NCBI RefSeq assembly: GCF_038237375.1
Contig: NZ_CP151273.1
Span: 372,001-436,000 of the forward strand
Origin: Alcaligenes sp. SDU_A2
GTDB taxonomy: Bacteria > Pseudomonadota > Gammaproteobacteria > Burkholderiales > Burkholderiaceae_B
DNA length: 64,000 nucleotides
Reading direction: 5' to 3'
Below, one piece after another: positions 35,733-42,514 of the stretch (the first letter of the stretch is position 1; each line of letters opens with the position of its first letter). Both the position numbers and the translations under genes were made by a program. Below the pieces are notes generated by a model. It was not told where the DNA came from. It did not search any database and was given only the letters and a program-made list of their open reading frames with translations.

Positions 35733-37205
35733 ATGGCAACGACAGCGTATACGGCGGGCGAAAAGCAGGGGCAAGGCGCACAATGGGCGGTAGCGACCGG
35801 GCATCCGCTGGCTGCCCGTGCGGCAAGTCGCATGCTGGAGCAAGGGGGGAGCGCCGTGGACGCGGCGATTGCCGCCGATGCCGTCATGGGGGTGGTCGAA
35901 CCGATGGCCACGGGCATAGGCGGCGATCTGCTCGCCATGATCGCCCCACCCGGTTTGGAGCCGGTGGCCTATAACGGCAGCGGTGCCGCGCCGCAGTTGC
36001 TGTGCGCGGAGCACGTACAGGCGCTGCCTGGAGCGCGCATCCCTGAACGCCATGTCTTGTCAATTACAACTCCGGGATTGGTGCGCGGCTGGTGGGACGT
36101 GCATCAGCGTTACGGTCGTCTGGAGTGGGCCATGCTGCTTGAGCCCGCCATCCAGGCGGCCCGCGACGGCTTTGCGGTGGCGGCGGTGGCGGCGCGCGAA
36201 TGGCGGATTTTTGATGCGGTGCTGCATGCCGATCCAGCATGCGCCACTTTGTACCGGGCAGGTCATCCGCCGGTGGCAGGCGAACACTATGCCAATCCGG
36301 AACTGGCGAACATCTTGCAGGAGATTGCGCAGGATGGGCCTGATGCGTTTTATGTAGGCCGTCCGGCGCAGCAGGCCGACCGGGCCATGCGGCGGGCGCA
36401 GGGCCTGCTGCGTGCCCAGGACTTCCATGCGCATCGTGGGTTTTTCTGCCAATCGATCCATGTGCAACTGGATGATTGTGCATTGTACGAATGCCCGCCC
36501 AACACGCATGGCATGGCCGTGTTGCAGGCTGTGCAGGCAGCGTGGGAGCGTCCGTCCGATCCGCGTCAGGCCGAGCTGGCGTTGGTGCAGGCGACTCAGC
36601 AGGCGATGGCTCATGCGGCCCGGGTCGTGTGTGATCCGGCCGGTAATACAGTCTGTACGGTGGTGGTGGATCGCGACGGTCTGGCCGTTACCTTTATGTC
36701 CAGTATTTTCAAGCGTTTTGGTTCGGGCTATGTGGTGCCGGGATGTGGGTTCGTGCTGCAGAACCGGGGCTTTGGTTTTTCCACGCCGGGTCATGTGAAT
36801 GGGCCGGGGCCGGGTAAGCGGCCTTATCACACTGTGGTGCCCTCGTTGGCTCTGAAAGGCGGACGCTTTTATATGGGGCTGGGCGTGGTGGGTGGATTGA
36901 TGCAGCCGCAGGGACAGATACAGATCTGGACGCGAGTGCTGCGCGATGGCTGGCCGCTGGAGCAAGCCTTGTACGCGCCGCGCTGGCGTTTGGAGACGGC
37001 AGACCGGCTGGCTTTGGAAGATGGTTTCGATGCCGAGTGCGCGGATTTTTTGCGTGCACAAGGCTACGCGTCGCCCGAAAAAGGAGTGGGGGAACTGGCC
37101 GGCCGTAGCGACTTCGGAGGGGCGCAGGCTGTGGAACGCTTGGTAGACGGGCGCTTAAAAGCCGTGTCCGACCCGCGCAAGGACGGCTGCGTGGCTGTGC
37201 AGTAG
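35733..37205 (+). CDS. Gamma-glutamyltransferase-family Ntn hydrolase
   Basis: A 490-residue member of the gamma-glutamyltranspeptidase family. N-terminal signatures are AVATGHPLAARAASRMLEQG, GSAVDAAIAADAVMGVVEP and TGIGGDLLAMI. The expected self-cleavage and nucleophile threonine is T306 in DPAGNTVCTVVVD, although the usual TTH-type sequence is altered. FGSGYVVPGCGFVLQNRG and RPYHTVVPSLAL follow in the small subunit. No signal peptide is seen, so it would be cytoplasmic, unlike classical periplasmic GGT. It follows the permease by five bases. It probably hydrolyses a gamma-glutamyl or other amide bond of the imported compound. Confidence 0.85.
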   Translation: MATTAYTAGEKQGQGAQWAVATGHPLAARAASRMLEQGGSAVDAAIAADAVMGVVEPMATGIGGDLLAMIAPPGLEPVAYNGSGAAPQLLCAEHVQALPGARIPERHVLSITTPGLVRGWWDVHQRYGRLEWAMLLEPAIQAARDGFAVAAVAAREWRIFDAVLHADPACATLYRAGHPPVAGEHYANPELANILQEIAQDGPDAFYVGRPAQQADRAMRRAQGLLRAQDFHAHRGFFCQSIHVQLDDCALYECPPNTHGMAVLQAVQAAWERPSDPRQAELALVQATQQAMAHAARVVCDPAGNTVCTVVVDRDGLAVTFMSSIFKRFGSGYVVPGCGFVLQNRGFGFSTPGHVNGPGPGKRPYHTVVPSLALKGGRFYMGLGVVGGLMQPQGQIQIWTRVLRDGWPLEQALYAPRWRLETADRLALEDGFDAECADFLRAQGYASPEKGVGELAGRSDFGGAQAVERLVDGRLKAVSDPRKDGCVAVQ

Positions 37206-37247
37206 GGCGATACGCAGGGTTATTCCCTACAGATCAAAAAAGCAGAC

Positions 37248-37262
37248 GGTATACAATATACC
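37248..37262. promoter_or_regulatory. Double GGTATA operator upstream of the diiron enzyme gene
   Basis: GGTATA - CAA - TATACC is a perfect 6-bp inverted repeat with a 3-base spacer, and the left arm is also part of GGTATACA. It lies 66 bases upstream of the diiron enzyme ATG. Confidence 0.6.
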
Positions 37263-37328
37263 TAAATAGTCCAATCTTCATCTTTTGTCGGCTCCCGCAG
37301 AGGCGACACTTTCAACAAGGAAACAGCC

Positions 37329-38063
37329 ATGGAAAAACTGCTGAACCGCGACGAATTTCGTACCGCACTGGAAACCGCCATCAAGGGCAAAAGCGCCAAT
37401 ACCTCTCCCTTTAGCATTGCCTGGGCCACCGGCAAGCTAAGCCGCGAACATCTGGCGCGCTGGGCCGAAAACCACTACCACTATGTCGGCCCGTTTGCCG
37501 ATTACCTGGGGTATCTGTATGCCCGTACGCCGGCCGAGTACGTGGAAGCCAAGGATTTTTTGCTGGCCAATATGTACGAAGAAGAAATCGGCGGCGATCG
37601 CCACACTGATCTGCTGATTCGCTTTGGGCAAGCCTGCGGCACCACGCGCGAACGCATCGAGAATCCCGACAATATGAACGCGACGACCCGCGCCTTGCAG
37701 GCGTGGTGTTATTCCATTGCCATGCGCGAAGACCCGGTCGTGGCCGTTGCCGGACTGGTGGTGGGGCTGGAGTCGCAAGTGCCGTCCATCTACCGCAAGC
37801 AGACACCCACGCTGCGCGAAAAATATGGCTTTACGGACGAAGAAGTGGAGTTCTTCGATCTGCACATCGTGTCCGACGAGATACACGGCGAACGCGGCTA
37901 CCAGATCGTGCTGGAGCACGCCAATACGGTCGAGCTGCAGCAGCGCTGCCTGCGTATCTGCGAAATTGGCGCAGAAATGCGTCTACTGTATACCACTTCT
38001 TTGTACAACGACTACGTCAAAGACCAGATCAGCCTGCAGGAACTGCAACTCGAAGCGGCCTGA
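37329..38063 (+). CDS. Haem-oxygenase-like diiron enzyme (TenA/PqqC/CADD-like)
   Basis: A 244-residue all-helical protein of the PqqC/TenA/CADD superfamily. The complete set of predicted diiron ligands is visible: E85 and H92 in YEEEIGGDRHTD, E148 in VGLESQVP, and H179, D183 and H186 in DLHIVSDEIHGERG. The spacings E-x6-H and H-x3-D-x2-H are those of chlamydial CADD and other haem-oxygenase-like diiron oxidases (HDOs). These use O2 to oxidise or cleave amino acids, fatty acids and aminobenzoate precursors. AAGGAA precedes the ATG. It is followed at once by an aldehyde dehydrogenase and lies near three [2Fe-2S] proteins able to reduce it, so a role as the pathway oxygenase is plausible. A TenA-type thiaminase is less likely because the metal ligands are intact. 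Confidence 0.85.
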   Translation: MEKLLNRDEFRTALETAIKGKSANTSPFSIAWATGKLSREHLARWAENHYHYVGPFADYLGYLYARTPAEYVEAKDFLLANMYEEEIGGDRHTDLLIRFGQACGTTRERIENPDNMNATTRALQAWCYSIAMREDPVVAVAGLVVGLESQVPSIYRKQTPTLREKYGFTDEEVEFFDLHIVSDEIHGERGYQIVLEHANTVELQQRCLRICEIGAEMRLLYTTSLYNDYVKDQISLQELQLEAA

Positions 38064-38126
38064 GTGCCTTATGAGCCGGGCGGGCGGATGGGCCGCCCGA
38101 CGACACAGAATCAAGGAAGCGCAGCG

Positions 38127-39587
38127 GTGGATATTCTCAAGGACGTGGTGTTTGACAACTACATTGGCGGGCAATGGCAGCCTGGCCAGGGCGGGCGTAC
38201 GCAGCCCAATCTGAATCCGGCCGATCTGGACGATGTCGTGGGGCATTTCCCGCTGTCGACGGCGCAGGATGCGCAAGCGGCGGTCGACGCCGCCCAGGCC
38301 GCGTTTGCCGGCTGGCGGGCCACGCCGATTTCGACCCGGGCCCGTTTTTTGAATGCGGCGGCCGATTGGCTGGATGCCAATGTGGCGCGCATTGCCCAGG
38401 GGCTGACGCGCGAAGAAGGCAAGACGCTGGCGCAAAGCAAGATGGAGGTGACGCGTTCGGCCCAGACACTGCGGTTTTATGCGGTAGAAGGCCAGACCTA
38501 TACGGGCGAAACCTTTCCCCAGGACGATGCGCAGCAACTGGTCTATACCCAGCGCGAGCCTTTGGGCGTGGTGTCGGTGATCGCGCCCTGGAATTTTCCC
38601 ATTTCCATTCCTGCCCGCAAGATTGCGCCCGCGCTGATTACCGGCAATACCGTGGTATTCAAGCCCTCGTCGGACACCCCGTTGACCGGCTACTACCTGT
38701 GCGAAGCCTTTGCTCAGGCCGGTATTCCCGCCGGCGTGCTCAATCTAGTGCAGGGTCGGGCCGGCGATGTGGCACCAGTGTTGGTGCAAGCGCCCCAGGT
38801 GCGGGCCATTTCTTTTACCGGCTCTACCCAGGCGGGCGAGGACATCTGCAAGAAAGCCCGCATGAGCACCCGTACCCAGATGGAGCTGGGCGGCAAGAAC
38901 CCTTTGATCGTCATGGAAGATGCCGATCTGGATCTGGCCGTGAAGCTGGTGGTGCAGGGTGGCTTTTCACTGAGCGGGCAAGCATGTACCGGCACCAGCC
39001 GCGTTTTGGTGCACCGTCAGGTCAAAGCAGAATTTACCCGGCGTCTGGTGGAAAAAGTGCGTGCGCTGACCGTGGGCAATGGCCTGAGCGGCAATCCAGA
39101 CTTGGGGCCTATCGCTACCCGCAGGCAGTTGGACAGCATTTTGGAATACGTGGCCATCGGCAAGCAGGAAGCCACCCATTTGCTGGGCGGCGAGCGTCTG
39201 ATGGATGGTGACTATGCCCGTGGTTTGTTCATGAGCCCGGCCTTGTTTACGGACGTGACCCAGCAGATGCGTATTGCCCGGGAAGAAATCTTCGGCCCCG
39301 TGATCGCGCTGCTGGAGATCGACTCGTACGAGCAGGCGCTGGCGATGGCCAACGATACCGAATATGGCTTGTCGGCCGCGATTGTGACGCGCAGCGCCGA
39401 GTATGCACACCGTTTTGCCACGGATATCGAGGCTGGCACGGTCAAGATCAACCGCACGACCACGGGCAACCTGATTAATGCGCCCTTCGGGGGCCTGAAG
39501 CAGTCCAGTACGTCTACGTTTCGCGAGTCGGGCCGGGCGGGCCTGGAGTTCTATACCCAGATCAAGACCGTCTATCGCGGCATCTGA
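38127..39587 (+). CDS. NAD(P)-dependent aldehyde dehydrogenase
   Basis: A 486-residue ALDH superfamily enzyme that oxidises an aldehyde to a carboxylate. Motifs are APWNFPISIPARKIAPAL, the cofactor region GNTVVFKPSSDTPL and FTGSTQAGEDI, the general base in MELGGKNPLIVM, the catalytic C287 in SGQACTGTSR, and EEIFGPVIAL. It resembles the alpha-ketoglutaric semialdehyde / succinic semialdehyde branch. The GTG at 38127 with AAGGAAG seven bases upstream is favoured over an ATG at 38064 that abuts the previous stop. It would oxidise an aldehyde produced by the upstream oxygenase. Confidence 0.93.
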   Translation: MDILKDVVFDNYIGGQWQPGQGGRTQPNLNPADLDDVVGHFPLSTAQDAQAAVDAAQAAFAGWRATPISTRARFLNAAADWLDANVARIAQGLTREEGKTLAQSKMEVTRSAQTLRFYAVEGQTYTGETFPQDDAQQLVYTQREPLGVVSVIAPWNFPISIPARKIAPALITGNTVVFKPSSDTPLTGYYLCEAFAQAGIPAGVLNLVQGRAGDVAPVLVQAPQVRAISFTGSTQAGEDICKKARMSTRTQMELGGKNPLIVMEDADLDLAVKLVVQGGFSLSGQACTGTSRVLVHRQVKAEFTRRLVEKVRALTVGNGLSGNPDLGPIATRRQLDSILEYVAIGKQEATHLLGGERLMDGDYARGLFMSPALFTDVTQQMRIAREEIFGPVIALLEIDSYEQALAMANDTEYGLSAAIVTRSAEYAHRFATDIEAGTVKINRTTTGNLINAPFGGLKQSSTSTFRESGRAGLEFYTQIKTVYRGI

Positions 39588-39618
39588 ATTTTGTTAACCA
39601 GGAAGATCGAGAAAGCAT

Positions 39619-40098
39619 ATGAAAAAAATCCTACGTCTTGAACAGCGCGAAGCGCGACTGATGGTGGATGCGGCTATCGCCAAGTCTAAAGAGATCGGCG
39701 TGCTGGAGACGGTGTGCGTCGTCGATGAAGGCGGCTATCCGATTGTGCTGGAACGCATGGACGGGGCCCGCATCACCGGGGCGCAGATTGCCTGGAACAA
39801 GGCGTTTACGGCGGCCGGTCACAAGCGTTCGACGCATTTGTTTACTACCCCGCCCAACGGCCCGGCCTTGCCCGGTAATGAAGCCTTTGGCATTCAGTTG
39901 AGCTTTGAGGGGCGTTTTGCGGCTTTTGTAGGCGGCTACCCCATCGTGGTCAACGGCGAGGTCATCGGCGGCATCGGTCTGAGCGGGGGCAACGGTGAGC
40001 AGGATACCGCCGCCGGCGTGGCCGGTTTGCAAGCCTTGGCCCACGCCTTGAAGGGCGAAGGGTTGGACGTGCTGGTTCAGGCCGATATCAAGAAATAA
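39619..40098 (+). CDS. GlcG/HbpS-family (DUF336) protein
   Basis: A 159-residue GlcG/HbpS family protein with the profilin-like fold. Typical segments are VCVVDEGGYPIVLERMDGAR, AWNKAFTAAGHKRSTH, FGGYPIV-like FVGGYPIVVNGEVIGGIG and SGGNGEQDTAAGVAGLQAL. The family often sits beside oxidative catabolic genes; HbpS binds haem and iron in Streptomyces, while most members have unknown roles. It lies 31 bases after the aldehyde dehydrogenase and 21 bases before the ferredoxin reductase, inside the same operon. Confidence 0.88.
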   Translation: MKKILRLEQREARLMVDAAIAKSKEIGVLETVCVVDEGGYPIVLERMDGARITGAQIAWNKAFTAAGHKRSTHLFTTPPNGPALPGNEAFGIQLSFEGRFAAFVGGYPIVVNGEVIGGIGLSGGNGEQDTAAGVAGLQALAHALKGEGLDVLVQADIKK

Positions 40099-40119
40099 GT
40101 CGTATCAGGAGGACGGGTC

Positions 40120-41154
40120 ATGGCCCATCGTGTCGATATCAAGGAAACCGGCGAGCAGTTCTGGGTAGAGCCGCAGGAAAGCATTCTGCAAGCGGCCCAG
40201 CGGCAAGGCGTGCGTATTCACAGCGATTGCGAGTTCGGCGGATGCGGCACGTGCCGCATCCAGGTCACGCGCGGGCAGGTGAGTTACGAGGACGACTGCC
40301 TGCCTATGAGCATTAGCGACCAGGAGCACGAGCAGGGCCATGCCGCCGCCTGTCAGGCACGGCTGCAGGCGGATATCGAAATCAGCCTGGCCAATCATAT
40401 CGATGTGTTGCCTGATACGCAGCAGGTCACGGCGCGGGTGCATAGCGTGGCTCGGGCTTGCCAGGGCATCTGGCACCTGGTGTTGCAATTGCCGGATGAG
40501 GCGGTGGTGCCATTTCGTCCAGGCCAGTATCTGAACATTTTGTTTGACGATGGCCGCGCCCGTAGTTTTTCCATGGCCAATGCGGATGCCCGCAGCGGGC
40601 GGATCGAGCTGTATGTGCGGGAAGTGGAGGGCGGGCGTTTTACTCAGGCTTGTCTGCCGGGTCTGAAGGCGGGCGACGCGCTGCAAGTGCAATTGCCGCT
40701 GGGGGTTTTTTATTGGCGCGAGCGCGACTGGCGGCCGATGGTAATGGTGGCGACCGGCACAGGCATTGCCCCGATCCGGGCGATTTTGGAGTCTTTGCTG
40801 GATAACGCGGACTGTCCGCCTGTCAGCCTGTACTGGGGCATGAACCGGCCCGAAGACCTGTATCTGGCGCAGGAGTTTGCTTCCTGGGCCGATCGTCTGT
40901 GCGAATTCCAGTTTGTGCCTGTGCTGTCGCATGCGGATCAGGACTGGAGCGGCGCGCGCGGCTACGTGCAGCAGCAGGTCTGCCGGGACATTCCGGATTT
41001 GTCCGAGCATGCGGTGTATCTGTGCGGCTCGCCGGTCATGATCGAACAGGCGCAGGCGCTATTCGCAGAGCATGGGGCAGACGCACGTTTTATGTACGCG
41101 GACGCCTTCAACTTTCAGACGGATGCTTGCAAGGCCGAAACTTCTGCTGCTTAG
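40120..41154 (+). CDS. Ferredoxin-type NAD(P)H oxidoreductase with N-terminal [2Fe-2S]
   Basis: A 344-residue electron transfer protein. The N-terminal plant-type [2Fe-2S] domain binds through C37, C42, C45 and C78 (CEFGGCGTC plus ACQA). An FAD domain (about 105-205) contains RPGQYLN-like FRPGQYLNILFDDGRARSFS. The NAD domain (about 210-325) contains VATGTGIAPIRAIL and VYLCGSPVMIEQA. This is the class that reduces oxygenases of the benzoate 1,2-dioxygenase or phenol hydroxylase type. No Rieske oxygenase lies in this block, so the partner is probably the diiron enzyme or the two ferredoxins nearby. AGGAGG lies seven bases before the ATG. The stop overlaps the convergent small frame ending at 41151. 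Confidence 0.93.
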   Translation: MAHRVDIKETGEQFWVEPQESILQAAQRQGVRIHSDCEFGGCGTCRIQVTRGQVSYEDDCLPMSISDQEHEQGHAAACQARLQADIEISLANHIDVLPDTQQVTARVHSVARACQGIWHLVLQLPDEAVVPFRPGQYLNILFDDGRARSFSMANADARSGRIELYVREVEGGRFTQACLPGLKAGDALQVQLPLGVFYWRERDWRPMVMVATGTGIAPIRAILESLLDNADCPPVSLYWGMNRPEDLYLAQEFASWADRLCEFQFVPVLSHADQDWSGARGYVQQQVCRDIPDLSEHAVYLCGSPVMIEQAQALFAEHGADARFMYADAFNFQTDACKAETSAA

Positions 41155-41342
41155 GCGCGGTGTGGCAGGTGATCCTGGGCGTGTTCCTGATCGTTTTTTT
41201 TGCGGCCAGGAAACAGGTCGGCCAGTCTGGGTAGATTGATCAGCGGGATACGGCGGCGCAGATGCTTGCGTTGGGCCAGGTGGGGCAGCAATTGCTCGCC
41301 GACTGGGCGCTGCAGGTAGCGACGTTCGACGGGGGTTTTCAT
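41151..41342 (-). CDS. Possible small basic protein, 63 aa, unknown
   Basis: A 63-codon frame on the minus strand starting MKTPVERRYLQRPVGEQLL. The protein is strongly basic (clusters such as RKHLRRR and GRKK) with a His-rich tail and no membrane segment. I do not recognise it. It is convergent with the ferredoxin reductase gene and their stop codons overlap. Support as a real gene comes from an AGTATACC operator copy 33-40 bases upstream of its ATG, the same arrangement as at the other transcription units of the block. The ribosome binding site is weak. It could be a small regulator or simply spurious coding behind a shared operator. Confidence 0.45.
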   Translation of the reverse strand: MKTPVERRYLQRPVGEQLLPHLAQRKHLRRRIPLINLPRLADLFPGRKKNDQEHAQDHLPHRA

Positions 41343-41374
41343 GATGATCTCGAGTAGACGGTTTAATTGAATTA

Positions 41375-41382
41375 AGTATACC
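41375..41382. promoter_or_regulatory. AGTATACC operator in the divergent region
   Basis: AGTATACC, one mismatch from the shared palindrome, 33 bases upstream of the small minus-strand frame. Context is ATTAAGTATACCGCAAT. Confidence 0.5.
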
Positions 41383-41467
41383 GCAATAGGGGTTTCCACT
41401 CAATCGAACGTAAAGATAAGGTCAGAACGAAGCAGCATCCGTGCTTTTTTAATGTGTTTATTTTGTC

Positions 41468-41475
41468 GGTATACC
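41468..41475. promoter_or_regulatory. GGTATACC operator upstream of the ferredoxin operon
   Basis: A perfect GGTATACC palindrome, extendable to CGGTATACCG (41467-41476) and followed by TTTTG. It lies 66 bases upstream of the first ferredoxin ATG and is the best match of the set. Confidence 0.65.
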
Positions 41476-41541
41476 GTTTTGTTTTTCGAGCGTTCAGGGC
41501 TGGCAATCCGGTCGCAATATTGGCAGCAAGCAGGAGGCCTT

Positions 41542-41850
41542 ATGCCGAGCATTACGTTTCACAAAAATGGCCAGGTCCATGTCGGCCAGGTGCAGGAAAA
41601 CACCAATTTGGTGGTGCGAGCGGGGATCAAGCAGTTTCCTTTTCCCCATTTGACCTATGGCTGCGGCATGGGCAAATGCGCCAAGTGTGCGTGCCGAGTG
41701 TTGGAAGGGGCCGAGCATTTGCCGGACGCCAACTGGAAGGAAAAGAAACAATTGGGCGAACGTCTGGAGCAAGGCTGGCGGCTGGCATGTCAGCTTTGGA
41801 TCAGCCAGGACATCGTTCTGGAGCAAGCCGATGCGCAGGAGGTGCAGTGA
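41542..41850 (+). CDS. [2Fe-2S] ferredoxin
   Basis: A 102-residue plant/vertebrate-type ferredoxin. Cluster ligands are C41, C46, C49 (in YGCGMGKCAKCACRV) and C83 in WRLACQLW. An additional C51 is not expected to be a ligand. The loop sequence is unusual, with CGMGKC instead of the common C(R/E)xGxC. CAGGAGG precedes the ATG. It is the first gene of an operon with the 119-aa unknown protein, a second ferredoxin, an ornithine-cyclodeaminase-like protein and a DUF2294 protein. The stop overlaps the next start by one base (TGATG). It probably carries electrons to an oxygenase or reductase of the pathway. Confidence 0.9.
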   Translation: MPSITFHKNGQVHVGQVQENTNLVVRAGIKQFPFPHLTYGCGMGKCAKCACRVLEGAEHLPDANWKEKKQLGERLEQGWRLACQLWISQDIVLEQADAQEVQ

Positions 41851-42209
41851 TGTATGTGGTGTTGACCAGCAAGCCGGGCGAATACCGCACGGAGCCGGGC
41901 GCAGGAGTCCAGATCGTGGCGGCGTACGAATACGTCTTTCATGGTCGTCTGAAAGCGATCTTTGCCATAGCCCGCATTCAGGAGGGAGCGCGCGTGCGCA
42001 TCGTGGAAGAAATGCCCGGGGGAACGATTAACGATATTCCTACCCGGCAGATGGAGAAATTCGAAACGCGGGAGCGGGCCTACCAGGAGCTGGAGGGTTT
42101 GACCCGTTTTGGCACGATTCAGGCCGAATTGCGTGAATGTGATATGGCTTTGTGCAAGTCGCCCGCCGTGAACGGCGAGGCAGGCGCGCGGGGCGCAGCA
42201 GCAAATTAG
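41850..42209 (+). CDS. Unknown protein encoded between two ferredoxins
   Basis: A 119-residue protein I do not recognise. It begins MYVVLTSKPGEYRTEPGAG and appears as a compact alpha/beta domain to about residue 95 (segments YEYVFHGRLKAIFAIARI and ARVRIVEEMPGGTINDIP), with a low-complexity tail. It has only two cysteines (about 97 and 102) and no cluster motif, signal peptide or membrane helix. CAGGAGG lies seven bases upstream, and the start overlaps the stop of the first ferredoxin by one base, so translation is coupled. A second ferredoxin starts 12 bases later. It may be a subunit or assembly partner of a ferredoxin-dependent enzyme. Confidence 0.8.
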   Translation: MYVVLTSKPGEYRTEPGAGVQIVAAYEYVFHGRLKAIFAIARIQEGARVRIVEEMPGGTINDIPTRQMEKFETRERAYQELEGLTRFGTIQAELRECDMALCKSPAVNGEAGARGAAAN

Positions 42210-42221
42210 AGGTGGCAGATT

Positions 42222-42500
42222 ATGGTTCAGATTACATTTGCATCGAACAACGACCTGGTGGTGTCGGCGGCGGAAAACAGCAATCTGTTGCGCGTATCTA
42301 TCCGCGAGCGCGGCGGCATCCCCTTCAAGTGTGGGGGGGGGATCTGCGGCACTTGCAAATGCCGCATTACCGAAGGGTTGGATAATACCGATGCGGTCAA
42401 GGCCAAGGAACACAAGCATTTGTCGGCGGACGATCTGGCGCAGGGCTTTCGCATGGCTTGTCAGACGTTTGTGCGCGGTGACGTCACCGTGGCCTGGTAA
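42222..42500 (+). CDS. [2Fe-2S] ferredoxin, second copy
   Basis: A 92-residue plant-type ferredoxin with ligands C37, C42, C45 (CGGGICGTCKC) and C80 (RMACQTFV). It differs from the first ferredoxin in the loop and in most of the sequence, so it is not a recent duplicate. The codons for the GGG loop form an uninterrupted run of nine G (42333-42341), a slippage-prone tract inside the cluster-binding loop. It lies between the 119-aa unknown and the ornithine-cyclodeaminase-like gene, with 12- and 14-base gaps. Confidence 0.92.
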   Translation: MVQITFASNNDLVVSAAENSNLLRVSIRERGGIPFKCGGGICGTCKCRITEGLDNTDAVKAKEHKHLSADDLAQGFRMACQTFVRGDVTVAW

Positions 42501-42514
42501 AGGAGAGCACGCCC

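Noticed and set aside
37329-38063. Calling the diiron protein thiaminase TenA or PqqC
   Set aside because: Thiaminase II lacks the full metal ligand set and PqqC occurs with other pqq genes. Here all six ligands are present and no thi or pqq gene is nearby.
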